Positions 46,869 through 56,468 are shown, numbered from the stretch's first letter. The stretch is 64,000 nt of DNA from Pseudomonas salomonii (GCF_900107155.1 NZ_FNOX01000005.1:62001-126000); one strand, 5' to 3'. The notes: generated by a model not told the origin, from the sequence alone. Program-made: numbers and translations.

Positions 46869-47668
46869 GACTCTCCATCAGCCACGAAACCACCTACCAC
46901 TACGAGGACCAGGTGCGCGCCAGCATTCAGTACCTGCGCCTCACGCCCCACGACAGCGAGCGCCAGCATGTGATCAGCTGGCAGCTGGACTTGCCGCGCC
47001 CGGTGCGCGCGCAAGTCGACCCGTTCGGCAATATCCTGCACGTGCTGACCCTGGATGAGCCCCACGATGCGATCATCATTGGCGCCCGTGGCCAAGTGGA
47101 TATCGACGAATTGCGCGAGGCCGAACACGAGAGCCAGTCAGCATTCCCGTTTCTGCGCAGTACACGCCTGACAGAACCCGATGAAGCCTTGCTTGGGTTT
47201 GCGCAACAGCACTGCCGGCAACGTCGCGACCGCAGCGCGTTGATCGACCTGATGCACGCGCTCAACCAAACCATGGTCTACACGCCCGGCGCCACCGAAG
47301 TCGACACCTGCGCCGCCCAGGCCTTTGCCGGTCGGGCGGGCGTTTGCCAGGACCACACCCATGCGTTCCTGGCCTGCGCACGCAGCCTGGGGATTCCTGC
47401 AAGGTATGTGTCGGGGTATTTGTACACCGAAGACAGCACGCACCTGGCCAGCCACGCCTGGGCCGAAGCCTGGCTGGATGACGCCTGGTACAGTTTTGAC
47501 GTGACCAACCAACTGGCCCGACCGGAGCGGCATTTGAAACTGGCGGTGGGGTTGGATTACCTCGACGCCTGCCCGGTGCGCGGCATGCGCAGAGGCGGCG
47601 GGCATGAGCAGATGCATGCCAAGGTGTTCGTTGCGCCGACGCCGGTGGTTTCGGTGCAGCAGCAATAA
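46865..47668 (+). CDS. Transglutaminase-like cysteine protease (COG1305)
   Basis: A 267-residue protein. An N-terminal beta domain begins MRLSISHETTYHYEDQVRAS. The transglutaminase core has the nucleophile Cys in GRAGVCQDHTHAFLACARSL, the His in LASHAWAEAWLDD and the Asp in YSFDVTNQL. All three catalytic residues are present. It is the third member of the conserved trio and probably acts as a peptidase or amidase on the ATP-grasp product (inference). Confidence 0.93.
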   Translation: MRLSISHETTYHYEDQVRASIQYLRLTPHDSERQHVISWQLDLPRPVRAQVDPFGNILHVLTLDEPHDAIIIGARGQVDIDELREAEHESQSAFPFLRSTRLTEPDEALLGFAQQHCRQRRDRSALIDLMHALNQTMVYTPGATEVDTCAAQAFAGRAGVCQDHTHAFLACARSLGIPARYVSGYLYTEDSTHLASHAWAEAWLDDAWYSFDVTNQLARPERHLKLAVGLDYLDACPVRGMRRGGGHEQMHAKVFVAPTPVVSVQQQ

Positions 47669-47688
47669 TCTCCAGAACGAAGCTGATC

Positions 47689-47780
47689 AAATGTGGGAGC
47701 GGGCTTGCTCGCGAATGCGGTGGTTCAGCAATAGTCAGGCTGACTGACCCACCGCTTTCGCGAGCAAGCCCGCTCCCACA
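47689..47780. repeat. REPIN, copy 7
   Basis: Arms AAATGTGGGAGCGGGC and GCCCGCTCCCACA with cores TTGCTCGCGAA/TTCGCGAGCAA. It separates the transglutaminase gene from the converging cytochrome gene. Confidence 0.9.
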
Positions 47781-47797
47781 AGGGATGTTCGCAAGGT

Positions 47798-48604
47798 TCA
47801 GGGTTGCTGTTTACGCCCCGCCATATGCTTCAGGTACCCCACCAGCAAATCCAGCTCGCCGTCCGGCAGTACGCTGGCGGCGAACGCCGGCATCTTCGCC
47901 TGTGGCCAATGCCGCAAGCTCTGCGGGTCGCGAATGTAGCGCTTGAGGAAATCCCCGCTGAAATACTCGGTGGGGTTGTAGGGAATATTCAGGTCCGGCC
48001 CCACCTGCGCATCACCGGCGCCATTAAGCCGATGACACGCCAGGCAATTCTTCTGGAACAGCGCAAAGCCCTGATTGACCGGGTCATTCGCCGCCAGCTT
48101 CGGGTCGGGCAACAGCGCCGGAAAACGCTCAGCCACCGTCTTCAATTGCTTGATCGCGGACACCTGGAACGGCCACTGTTCAGGGCTGATGTGCCCGGCT
48201 TGTGGGTCGGTCCATACCAAGTAGAAGGGCCCGGCACTCGGTTTGCCGTCTGCCAGCGCAGGCCATGGCTGGGCCGGGTCTTCGACTGCCAGCCAGGCGC
48301 GGGCGCCGTGTTTCTCCAGCAACGGCGCAGCGGTGAGTTCGGCGGCAAATCCATCCAGGGCCACGGCTTGCAGAGGGTTCGCAGGCTTGAGTCCCTGCAG
48401 GAGAGAGGCCAGCGGCACGGCGCGATAGGTCATAGTGCGCTTGTAGGAAACGTCATCGACGATCTGCACCGTCTGCGCATCCGGGTGCTTGAGCAGGTCG
48501 GCGGTCTGCCAGGTCTTGCGGGTGTGGTCGAGTTCGATGGTCAATTGCGCGGCCGTTGCCGGCAGGGCCAACAGCAAAGCGAGGATGGCAAGGATTGGTT
48601 TCAA
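47798..48604 (-). CDS. Exported cytochrome c with N-terminal molybdopterin-oxidoreductase-like domain
   Basis: A 268-residue periplasmic protein. The TTG start gives a signal peptide KPILAILALLLALPATAA. Residues about 20-155 resemble a small oxidoreductase molybdopterin-binding fold (YRAVPLASLLQGLKP, then WTDPQAGHISPEQWPFQV) but have no cysteine to hold the cofactor. Residues about 175-265 are a class I cytochrome c with haem motif C187-L-A-C190-H191 and a distal methionine in AKMPAF. Probably a periplasmic electron carrier. The partner is unknown. Confidence 0.82.
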   Translation of the reverse strand: MKPILAILALLLALPATAAQLTIELDHTRKTWQTADLLKHPDAQTVQIVDDVSYKRTMTYRAVPLASLLQGLKPANPLQAVALDGFAAELTAAPLLEKHGARAWLAVEDPAQPWPALADGKPSAGPFYLVWTDPQAGHISPEQWPFQVSAIKQLKTVAERFPALLPDPKLAANDPVNQGFALFQKNCLACHRLNGAGDAQVGPDLNIPYNPTEYFSGDFLKRYIRDPQSLRHWPQAKMPAFAASVLPDGELDLLVGYLKHMAGRKQQP

Positions 48605-48766
48605 GGGACAGCCCGGTTCGAAGTGGCGATGACGCCTACGATAGCGGAAATCTGCACGCAAAAAGACAGCCCCTGCAACAGGACCGCTATGCGCAATGTC
48701 CCGGCAGGTGCTGCCAAAAACTGCAGTCCTGATGCTGTGTGTGCACGGAATCCGGAGGCTTAATCG

Positions 48767-48862
48767 TCACCCGATAACCTTGGTTAAATTGGGCAAGATC
48801 AGAATCAGTGTGGTGGCGAACAGAATAAGTCCCGCCTGACGTACTTTCGAATGTTTAAACAT
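48767..48862 (-). CDS. 31-residue single-helix membrane protein
   Basis: A very small open reading frame: start MFKHSKVRQAG, one hydrophobic segment LILFATTLILILP (about 12-24), end NLTKVIG. The positive-inside pattern (basic N-terminus then helix) is typical of small inner-membrane proteins. AAAGGCAG nine bases upstream may be the ribosome-binding site. I recall similar short proteins in Pseudomonas but cannot verify it. Confidence 0.6.
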   Translation of the reverse strand: MFKHSKVRQAGLILFATTLILILPNLTKVIG

Positions 48863-49252
48863 GGCTGACTGCCTTTTGTTGTTATTCCTGAGCGTCAAAT
48901 GCGTGCCGATGTATTTCAGTATCGCGATGTGACGTTGCACTTTTCTTACAACTGCCCCAGCAAAACCCGGCAGCAGCTTCCTACTGATTCAACCTTAGAG
49001 CCCTCGTTCTTCGCGGCTTAGATCCATTTCATATCAGCTAATCAGTATTTGCGCTAAAAACGGCATGAGGCTTATTGCCATCTTGGCGCCAGCCCTAGGG
49101 CTAGACAGCTAAAACGATTAATCAGCGGTTTCCCATAGCTGCCTACCGTTCGTCCGAGCGAGGGGGTCAAAAGCAATGAGCGCATCCGTCATTGAAACCG
49201 TGTCAATCGGGCCTGAAGGTAGGCACACACGCACTGGCTGCTCGAGGATGTC
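48863..49252. other. Intergenic region before the thiolase gene
   Basis: 390 bp. It contains a perfect 12-bp palindrome AGCCCTAGGGCT (49091-49102). It also holds a possible 26-codon reading frame (49176-49256) whose stop overlaps the thiolase ATG. No clear sigma70 promoter is seen. Confidence 0.4.
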
Positions 49253-50458
49253 ATGACCCAAGCTTTGATCTTTGATGCGATACGTACGCCCCGTGGCAAA
49301 GGCAAGGCCGATGGTGCCCTGCACAGCGTCAAACCGGTCAACCTGGTGGCGGGCCTGCTGACGGCGCTGGCGCAACGCAGCGACCTCGACACGCGCCAGG
49401 TGGATGACATCGTCCTCGGCTGCGTCACCCCGGTGGGCGACCAGGGCGCCGATATCGCCAAGACCGCCGCGCTGGTGGCCGACTGGGACGTCAGCGTCGC
49501 GGGTGTGCAGATCAATCGCTTCTGCGCCTCGGGCCTGGAAGCGGTGAACCTTGGCGCAATGAAAGTGCGCTCGGGCTTCGAAGACCTGGTGGTGGTCGGC
49601 GGTGTCGAGTCCATGTCCCGCGTGCCCATGGGCAGCGACGGCGGCGCCTGGGTGCTCGACCCGCAGACCAATCTGCACAGCCACTTCACGCCTCAGGGCA
49701 TCGGCGCGGACCTGATCGCCACACTGGAAGGCTTCACCCGCCAGGACGTCGACACCTTCGCCCTACAGTCCCAGCAGAAAGCGGCCAGGGCTCGTGCGGA
49801 CGGTTCCTTCAACAAGTCGCTGATCGCGGTGCAGGACCAGAACGGTATTGTGCTGCTGGACCACGACGAATTTATCCGTAGCGACTCCACCCTCGAAGGC
49901 CTCGGCAAGCTCAAACCGAGTTTCGAAATGATGGGCCAGATGGGTTTCGATGCCACTGCGTTGCGGGTCTACAGCCATGTGGAGCGTATCCACCATGTAC
50001 ACACGCCGGGCAACAGCTCCGGCATCGTCGACGGCGCCGCGTTGATGCTGATCGGCTCCGAGGCCAAGGGCCGCGAGCTGGGCCTGCAACCGCGGGCGCG
50101 CATCGTCGCCACGGCAGTCACCAGCACCGACCCGACCATCATGCTCATCGGCCCCGCACCGGCGACGCGCAAGGCGTTGGCCAAAGCCGGTCTGCGCGTT
50201 GAAGACATCGACCTGTTCGAGGTCAACGAAGCGTTTGCTTCCGTGGTCCTCAAGTTCATCAAAGACATGGGGGTCGACCCCGCCCGAGTCAACGTCAATG
50301 GCGGCTCCATCGCCATGGGCCACCCGCTGGGCGCCACCGGCTGCGCGATTCTCGGCACCCTGCTCGACGAGCTGGAAGTGCGCCAGCAGCGCTACGGCCT
50401 GGCCACCCTGTGTGTCGGCGGTGGCATGGGTATCGCCACCATCATCGAACGCCTCTGA
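49253..50458 (+). CDS. Acetyl-CoA acetyltransferase / thiolase
   Basis: A 401-residue thiolase performing the last step of beta-oxidation or acetoacetyl-CoA metabolism. Catalytic Cys91 is in [11 protein letters not shown], the His in [14 protein letters not shown], and the second Cys in TLCVGGGMG. The gene lies 16 bases upstream of a FadB/FadJ-like bifunctional enzyme, so the pair forms a second fatty-acid degradation complex distinct from fadBA5. Confidence 0.95.
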   Translation: MTQALIFDAIRTPRGKGKADGALHSVKPVNLVAGLLTALAQRSDLDTRQVDDIVLGCVTPVGDQGADIAKTAALVADWDVSVAGVQINRFCASGLEAVNLGAMKVRSGFEDLVVVGGVESMSRVPMGSDGGAWVLDPQTNLHSHFTPQGIGADLIATLEGFTRQDVDTFALQSQQKAARARADGSFNKSLIAVQDQNGIVLLDHDEFIRSDSTLEGLGKLKPSFEMMGQMGFDATALRVYSHVERIHHVHTPGNSSGIVDGAALMLIGSEAKGRELGLQPRARIVATAVTSTDPTIMLIGPAPATRKALAKAGLRVEDIDLFEVNEAFASVVLKFIKDMGVDPARVNVNGGSIAMGHPLGATGCAILGTLLDELEVRQQRYGLATLCVGGGMGIATIIERL

Positions 50459-50474
50459 GCCCAAGGAATTTGTC

Positions 50475-52622
50475 ATGACCGAAGCCATTCGTTACGAAAA
50501 AGGCCAGGACCAGATTGTGGTGCTGACCCTCGACATGCCCGGCCAGAGCGCCAACACCATGAACGGCGTGTACCGCGAGGCCATGGCGGCCACTGTCACA
50601 CGTCTTGAGGCGGAAAAGGCCGACATCGCCGGCGTCGTTATCACCTCAGCGAAGAAGACCTTCTTCGCCGGTGGCGACCTCAATGAACTGATCAAAGTCG
50701 ACAAAGCCCACGCCAAGGCTTTCTACGACAGCGTGCTGGTGTTGAAGGCGCAACTGCGCCGCCTGGAAACTCTTGGCAAACCGGTGGTGGCCGCGATCAA
50801 TGGTGCAGCGCTGGGCGGTGGCTGGGAGATTTGCCTGGCGTGTCATTACCGCGTGGCGCTGGATGACCAATCCACCCAGCTTGGCCTGCCGGAAGTCACC
50901 CTCGGCCTGTTACCGGGCGGCGGCGGGGTAGTGCGCATGGTGCGCATGCTCGGGTTGGAGAAGGCTTTGCCGTATTTGCTGGAAGGTAAAAAAGTGCGGC
51001 CGCAGCAGGCTTTGCAGGCGGGTTTGATCAATGCGCTGGCGGCAAACCTTGATGAACTGCTGGCCAAATCCCGCGCCTGGATTTTGGCGAACCCCGAGGC
51101 CAAACAACCGTGGGACAACAAGGGATACCAGATCCCCGGCGGCACACCGTCAAATCCAAAAGTTGCGCAAATGCTGGCCATCGCCCCGTCGATTTTGCGC
51201 AGTAAAACCAATGGCTGCTTCCCCGCGCCGGAGAAAATTCTCTGTGCGGCTGTGGAAGGTGCCCAAGTGGATTTCGACACCGCGCACCTGATCGAAACCC
51301 GCTACTTCACCGAACTGGTCACCGGGCAAGTGGCGAAAAACATGATCGGCACCTTCTGGTTCCAGCTCAATGAGATCAACGCCGGCAGCTCACGGCCCAA
51401 AGGTTTTGCCCCTTATATCACGCGCAAGGTGGGCGTGCTGGGCGCCGGGATGATGGGCGCAGGCATTGCGTATGTGAGTGCCTGTGCGGGCGTCGAGGTG
51501 GTGCTTAAGGACATTAATCTGGCGGCGGCCGAGAAGGGCAAGGCGCATTCGGCGGCGCTGCTGGACAAGAAAGTCAGCCGTGGGCAATTGACCGCCGAAC
51601 AGCGGGAAAGCACCCTGGCGCGGATTCATCCTACGGCCTCCGATGCCGACCTGGCCGGTTGCGACCTGGTTATCGAAGCCGTATATGAAGACCGTGAGCT
51701 CAAAGCCAAGGTCACGGCGGCGGCGCAAAGCGTGGTCGGCAGCGAGGCCGTGATCGCCTCTAATACCTCCACCTTGCCCATCAGCGGCCTGGCGACAGCG
51801 GTGCCCGATCAAGGCAAATTCATCGGCCTGCATTTCTTCAGCCCCGTCGACAAGATGCCGCTGGTGGAAATCATCAAGGGCGCCCACACAAGCGACGAAA
51901 CCCTGGTTCGAGGTTTTGATTTCGTCCTGCAAATCAAGAAAACCCCGATCGTGGTCAACGACAGCCGTGGCTTCTTCACCTCGCGGGTGTTCGGCACCTT
52001 CACCAACGAAGGCATCGCCATGCTCGGCGAAGGCGTGTCCGCGCCGATGATCGAAACCGAGGCGCGCAAGGCCGGCATGCCGGTGGGGCCGCTGGCGGTG
52101 TCGGATGAAGTGTCCCTCAGCTTGATGAGTCATATCCGACAGCAAACGGCGAAGGATCTGCAAGCCGAAGGCAAAGCGCTGCCGGTTCACCCTGCGACGG
52201 CTGTGATCGATCTGTTGGTGAATGAATACAAGCGCATGGGCAAGGCGGCAGGCGGCGGTTTTTACGACTACCCCGCAGGCGGGCACAAGCATCTGTGGCC
52301 CGAGCTGAAAACCCGCTTCGAACAAGCCGGCAAACAGATCTCAGCGCAGGATGTGCGCGACCGTTTACTGTTTATCCAGGCGATTGAAACCGTGCGGTGC
52401 GTGGAGGAGGGCGTGTTGCTGTCCACGGCGGATGCCAACGTGGGGTCGATCTTCGGCATAGGTTTTGCCGCGTGGAGCGGCGGCGCGCTGCAGTTTATCA
52501 ACCAGTATGGCCTGAACGACTTTATTGCCCGGGCGCGTTACCTGGCCGAGCAATACGGGGAGCGGTTCTCGCCGCCGGCGTTGTTGCTTGAGAAGGCTGC
52601 ACGGGACGAAACCTTCCAGTGA
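50475..52622 (+). CDS. Bifunctional enoyl-CoA hydratase/3-hydroxyacyl-CoA dehydrogenase (FadB/FadJ-like)
   Basis: A 715-residue multifunctional beta-oxidation enzyme. The N-terminal crotonase domain (about 1-190) has FFAGGDLNELI, NGAALGGGWEICLACHYR and LPEVTLGLLPGGGG, with both catalytic glutamates. The NAD-binding domain begins near residue 315 (GVLGAGMMGAGIAYVSA) and has the dehydrogenase histidine in GLHFFSPVDKMPLVEII. A C-terminal HCDH domain follows. Pairing with the thiolase supports a role in fatty or aromatic acyl-CoA degradation. Confidence 0.95.
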   Translation: MTEAIRYEKGQDQIVVLTLDMPGQSANTMNGVYREAMAATVTRLEAEKADIAGVVITSAKKTFFAGGDLNELIKVDKAHAKAFYDSVLVLKAQLRRLETLGKPVVAAINGAALGGGWEICLACHYRVALDDQSTQLGLPEVTLGLLPGGGGVVRMVRMLGLEKALPYLLEGKKVRPQQALQAGLINALAANLDELLAKSRAWILANPEAKQPWDNKGYQIPGGTPSNPKVAQMLAIAPSILRSKTNGCFPAPEKILCAAVEGAQVDFDTAHLIETRYFTELVTGQVAKNMIGTFWFQLNEINAGSSRPKGFAPYITRKVGVLGAGMMGAGIAYVSACAGVEVVLKDINLAAAEKGKAHSAALLDKKVSRGQLTAEQRESTLARIHPTASDADLAGCDLVIEAVYEDRELKAKVTAAAQSVVGSEAVIASNTSTLPISGLATAVPDQGKFIGLHFFSPVDKMPLVEIIKGAHTSDETLVRGFDFVLQIKKTPIVVNDSRGFFTSRVFGTFTNEGIAMLGEGVSAPMIETEARKAGMPVGPLAVSDEVSLSLMSHIRQQTAKDLQAEGKALPVHPATAVIDLLVNEYKRMGKAAGGGFYDYPAGGHKHLWPELKTRFEQAGKQISAQDVRDRLLFIQAIETVRCVEEGVLLSTADANVGSIFGIGFAAWSGGALQFINQYGLNDFIARARYLAEQYGERFSPPALLLEKAARDETFQ

Positions 52623-52625
52623 TCA

Positions 52626-52720
52626 AAATGTGGGAGCCGGGCTTGCCCGCGATAGCGGTATGCCAGCCACTGCAATATCGGCTGATATGACGCCATCGCG
52701 GGCAAGCCCGGCTCCCACAA
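52626..52720. repeat. REPIN, copy 8
   Basis: Arms AAATGTGGGAGCCGGGC and GCCCGGCTCCCACA with cores TTGCCCGCGATAGC/CATCGCGGGCAA; a longer-stem subgroup. It follows the beta-oxidation gene. Confidence 0.88.
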
Positions 52721-52810
52721 GTGTTCACTCGGTGGGACTTGCTTTGCTGGGGTGTTTCAAGGCAGGCTCTGGGCTGTGCATTATTCCCATCACCGTGTCA
52801 GGTATTTTTT

Positions 52811-53536
52811 ATGTCGCTACGCGTCTGTATCCTGGAAACCGATATCCTGCGTCCAGGCTTGATCGATCAATACCAAGGGTACGGGCAGATGTTCAAGCGC
52901 CTGTTCTCCAAGCAACCGATTGCCGCCGAATTCGTCATCTACAACGTGGTGCAGGGCGAATACCCGCCTGCCGACGAGGTGTTTGACGCCTACCTGATCA
53001 CCGGCAGCAAGGCCGACTCCTTCGGCACCGACCCGTGGATCCAGACCCTCAAAACCTACCTGCTGGAGCGCTATAAGCGTGGCGACAAGCTGCTGGGCGT
53101 GTGTTTCGGCCACCAGTTACTCGCGCTGCTGCTGGGCGGCAAGACCGAGCGCGCCAGCCAAGGCTGGGGCATGGGCATCCACGACTACAAGCTCAACGCC
53201 AAGGCGCCGTGGATGAGCCCGGTGGTGGAAGAACTGACCTTGCTGATCAGCCATCAGGACCAGGTCACCACGTTGCCGGCCAACGCCACCGTGATCGCCT
53301 CCAGCGATTTCTGCCCGTATGCCGCGTACCACATCGAAGACCAGGTGCTGTGCTTCCAGGGCCATCCGGAATTTATCCACGACTATTCCCGCGAGTTGCT
53401 GGAGATTCTTCAGACAACACTCGGCGAAAAGGTCTACACCCACGGCGTGGCCAGCCTGGCGCGTGACCACCATGGCGCTACCGTGGCGGAATGGATGATG
53501 CGCTTTGTCGCCCACAAGCCAGATACGGCGGTTTAA
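52811..53536 (+). CDS. Class I glutamine amidotransferase-like protein
   Basis: A 241-residue GATase1 domain. The catalytic triad is complete: Cys98 (GVCFGHQLLALLLGG), His185 and Glu187 (FQGHPEF). No synthetase domain is fused. Stand-alone members include gamma-glutamyl hydrolases acting on amines or glutamyl conjugates. The start follows a poly-T stretch with only a weak ribosome-binding site. It converges with corA, overlapping by four bases. Confidence 0.88.
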   Translation: MSLRVCILETDILRPGLIDQYQGYGQMFKRLFSKQPIAAEFVIYNVVQGEYPPADEVFDAYLITGSKADSFGTDPWIQTLKTYLLERYKRGDKLLGVCFGHQLLALLLGGKTERASQGWGMGIHDYKLNAKAPWMSPVVEELTLLISHQDQVTTLPANATVIASSDFCPYAAYHIEDQVLCFQGHPEFIHDYSRELLEILQTTLGEKVYTHGVASLARDHHGATVAEWMMRFVAHKPDTAV

Positions 53537-54504
53537 AGCCAGCCCGAGCGTTTAAAGCTGGCCCATAAACTGGTGCAGCCCACCGCAATCAACCCGAGCA
53601 CCGCAAAATAGCCGTAGTGCCATTGCAGCTCGGGCATGTTCTGGAAGTTCATCCCGTAAATCCCCGCCACCGCCGTGGGGAACGCCAGAATCGCCGCCCA
53701 GGCGGCGAACTTGCGCTGCACCACGCTTTGCCGTGAAGCCTCCAGTAACACACCAATCTCGATGGTCTGGCTGGCGATGTCGCGCAGGGTGGTGAGGTCT
53801 TCCATCTGCCGCGTCACGTGGATCTGCACATCACGAAAATACGGGCGCATATTCTTGTCGATAAACGGGAAACTGAGCTTCTGCAGCTCCTGGCTGATCT
53901 CCACCATCGGCGCCACATACCGCTTGAGGCGCAGCACATCGCGGCGCAGGCCATGCAGGTTCTGGATATCGCGCTCGCTCAGGGAACTGCACAGCACGTT
54001 GCGTTCCAGCTCATCAATCTCGGCGTGGATCGCTTCGCTCACCGGTTGGTAGTTTTCGGTGACGAAATCCAGCAGCGCATAGAGTACGAAATCTTCCCCA
54101 TGCTCCAGCAACAACGGCCGCGCCTCACAGCGCTGGCGCACAAAACCGTAGGACGCCGAGTGACCGTTGCGCGCAGTGATGATGTAGCCATTGCCGGCAA
54201 AAATATGGGTTTCGATAAACTCCAGCTTGCCGTTCTCGCGCACCGGTGAATAGGTGACGATAAACAGCGCATCGCCGAAGGTTTCAAGCTTGGGGCGGCT
54301 GTGTTTTTCCAGGGCGTCTTCGATGGCCAGTTCATGCAGGTTGAACTGGCGTTGCAGGTTGGCCAGTTCCTGGGCGTTGGGTTCTTCCAGGCCGATCCAC
54401 ACGAAGTGGTCGGGTTTAGCGGCCCAGGCGGCGCCTTCGTCGAGGGTGATATCCGTGACTTTCTTACCGGCGCTGTAAACGGCTGCCGCAACAACTCTAC
54501 CCAT
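53533..54504 (-). CDS. corA: CorA-family magnesium/divalent cation transporter
   Basis: A 323-residue pentameric channel subunit. A large cytoplasmic N-terminal domain is followed by two C-terminal membrane helices. The signature GMN is in GIYGMNFQNMPEL near residue 282, and the loop MPELQWHYGYF matches CorA. The C-terminus is basic (ASFKRSGW), as usual. The ion could be Mg, Co or Zn. The sequence does not discriminate. Confidence 0.93.
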   Translation of the reverse strand: MGRVVAAAVYSAGKKVTDITLDEGAAWAAKPDHFVWIGLEEPNAQELANLQRQFNLHELAIEDALEKHSRPKLETFGDALFIVTYSPVRENGKLEFIETHIFAGNGYIITARNGHSASYGFVRQRCEARPLLLEHGEDFVLYALLDFVTENYQPVSEAIHAEIDELERNVLCSSLSERDIQNLHGLRRDVLRLKRYVAPMVEISQELQKLSFPFIDKNMRPYFRDVQIHVTRQMEDLTTLRDIASQTIEIGVLLEASRQSVVQRKFAAWAAILAFPTAVAGIYGMNFQNMPELQWHYGYFAVLGLIAVGCTSLWASFKRSGWL

Positions 54505-54546
54505 GGTGCTGATCGCTTCTTGTTAGGAGGACAGGTGTTGGGCAGC

Positions 54547-55293
54547 TTAGCTGGAGGGGAGTTCTATTGTTGCGGCATTTTGCAGTTCGCGGTCCATTGC
54601 CGCGATGCAGTCTTCCATCTGCGCCTGACAGGTCTGCATCAGCGCCGGGATGTCATCCGAAGTCAGCCCACAGGTTGGAATCGGCGGCAACGAGCGTATG
54701 AGCACGCCACCGCTGTTCCAGCGATTGAGCTGCATATGCTTGACGTAAGTGCTGGCGCACACCTGCACAATCGGTACGCCGGCCGCAATTGCCATATGGA
54801 ACGCGCCTTTCTTGAACGGCAGCAAACCGTTACCCAGGTTGCGCGTGCCTTCGGCGAACACCCAAATCGAGGTGTCCTCATGCTGCAAGGTCTGTGTGGT
54901 GGTAAGCATCGCCCGGCGCGCCTTGTGCGCATTGCCGCGGTCAATCAACACGTTGCCCGCCAGCCAGAACAACTGGCCGAACAACGGCACCCACTTCAGA
55001 CTCTTTTTGGCGATACACACGGTGCGATGGGGCACCACGTTGCCGAATATAAACAGGTCATAGTTGGACTGATGGTTGGCGATGACCACACAGGTGCCGG
55101 GCTTGTTACGCAGCGAGTCGACATCGGCCTTCAGGTGCAGGCCCAGAATACGCATGGCAGGCAATGCATAGAGGCGAGCACACAGGCGGCTGTTGTCCGG
55201 GTTGAACGGCCGGCACACACCCAAAAGCACGCCCAATACCCCGGCGACCATAAAGTGCAGGCCCATCAACAACATACGTAACAGAAAAAGCAT
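54547..55293 (-). CDS. plsC: 1-acyl-sn-glycerol-3-phosphate acyltransferase
   Basis: A 248-residue inner-membrane acyltransferase converting lysophosphatidate to phosphatidate. An N-terminal membrane helix (MLFLLRMLLMGLHFMVAG) precedes the HX4D motif NHQSNYD and the substrate-binding FAEGTRN, where Ala replaces the usual Pro. The start MLFLLR was chosen because the upstream 20 codons have no family support. Several plsC paralogues are common in Pseudomonas. Confidence 0.9.
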   Translation of the reverse strand: MLFLLRMLLMGLHFMVAGVLGVLLGVCRPFNPDNSRLCARLYALPAMRILGLHLKADVDSLRNKPGTCVVIANHQSNYDLFIFGNVVPHRTVCIAKKSLKWVPLFGQLFWLAGNVLIDRGNAHKARRAMLTTTQTLQHEDTSIWVFAEGTRNLGNGLLPFKKGAFHMAIAAGVPIVQVCASTYVKHMQLNRWNSGGVLIRSLPPIPTCGLTSDDIPALMQTCQAQMEDCIAAMDRELQNAATIELPSS

Positions 55294-55454
55294 CGACACA
55301 GCCCATCGGGACAAAAGGTGGCGCAGTGTACGGATGTGCACTGTATTCGGCAATTGCCCCTACAGACGTAGGAGATAGGCGATGTTTAAGCACATGTTTC
55401 AACGTCTGCCGACACAGCCCGACTAGAGCGGCTAAAGACGTTTCGGATTTATTT

Positions 55455-55486
55455 GTAAGAAAAAGCCCGACTCAAGGTCGGGCTTT
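55455..55486 (-). terminator. Terminator of the crotonase gene
   Basis: On the minus strand AAAGCCCGAC/GTCGGGCTTT followed by TTCTT, 20 bases after the stop of the enoyl-CoA hydratase gene. Confidence 0.88.
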
Positions 55487-55506
55487 GGCACATCAGCGAT
55501 AGGGCA

Positions 55507-56199
55507 TTAGCCCAGGTTGTGGCCCTGATCCTGAATAATTGCATCATCCAGGGCTTCCAGCAGTGCCTTACGCACCTTCAGCTTGGTGTGCTTGTGGGCA
55601 TTCATATTGATCTTCTTCAACTGCCGCGCCGCTTCCAGGGCCGCTGCGTGCAACTCATCCGGCGCCACCACCTTATCCAGGAAGCCAGCGCCCAACGCGC
55701 CCTGCGGATCAAACATCTCGGCATTGATCACCGAACGATGAAACGCAGATTTACGCAAACGATCCCGCGCCAACTCGATACCGGCGTGGTGCATGGTCAT
55801 GCCGATCGCCACTTCGTTCAGGCCAATGCTGAACGGGCCTTCCACACCAATCCGGTAATCCGCCGACAACAGCAGGAACGCACCCTTGGCCACCGCATGC
55901 CCAGGGCACGCCACAATCACCGGAAACGGGTGCGACAACAGGCGCCGCGCCAACGTCGAACCCGACGTCACCAGGCCAATGGCTTCTTTGGGCCCGGCCG
56001 TCATCACCTTCAAATCATAACCACCCGACAGAATCCCCGGCGTACCGGTGATGATCACCACCGCCCGATCCTTCTCGGCCTGATCCAGCGCAGTGTTGAA
56101 CTCAGCAACCACTGCCGGAGAAATGGCGTTTACCTTGCCGTTGCTCAAGGTCAGGGTCGCGATACCGTCTTCGAAGTGGTAGGCAATCAACTCACTCAT
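55507..56199 (-). CDS. Crotonase/enoyl-CoA hydratase family protein
   Basis: A 230-residue crotonase-fold enzyme. The oxyanion-hole segments are SGGYDLKVM and CPGHAVAKGAFLLLSADYRIG. The position of the usual catalytic glutamate is occupied within LNEVAIGMTMHHAG. Families of this length act as hydratases or isomerases. The start MSELIAYHFEDG follows the Shine-Dalgarno AAGGAA. The substrate is unknown. Confidence 0.88.
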   Translation of the reverse strand: MSELIAYHFEDGIATLTLSNGKVNAISPAVVAEFNTALDQAEKDRAVVIITGTPGILSGGYDLKVMTAGPKEAIGLVTSGSTLARRLLSHPFPVIVACPGHAVAKGAFLLLSADYRIGVEGPFSIGLNEVAIGMTMHHAGIELARDRLRKSAFHRSVINAEMFDPQGALGAGFLDKVVAPDELHAAALEAARQLKKINMNAHKHTKLKVRKALLEALDDAIIQDQGHNLG

Positions 56200-56468
56200 G
56201 ACGCGGTTCCTTGTAGGAATTGTTATAGATAGGCTGTTAATAGAAGCGCATGCGCAGACGTTACCCACCACGCCCGCCCTGGTAAAGCGCCGTGACTGAC
56301 TACACAGTCAGACTTTTGCCGCTTGCCCAAGGGTAGACGGCCCGCAGCAGGGCACAGCCGCCGTGCCAGACGCCCACGACCAATGCCCAAGAATGGCAGA
56401 TTCACCGCCCCTCACCAGGCGAGTCACGGCATAACCGTCTAAGCGCATGAAAATTCTGAAAAAAACCT
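56200..56468. other. Spacer between the crotonase gene and tRNA-Ser promoter
   Basis: No gene is supported. It contains the leader of the crotonase gene and a GC-rich stretch with small imperfect repeats. I see no further signal. Confidence 0.4.
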
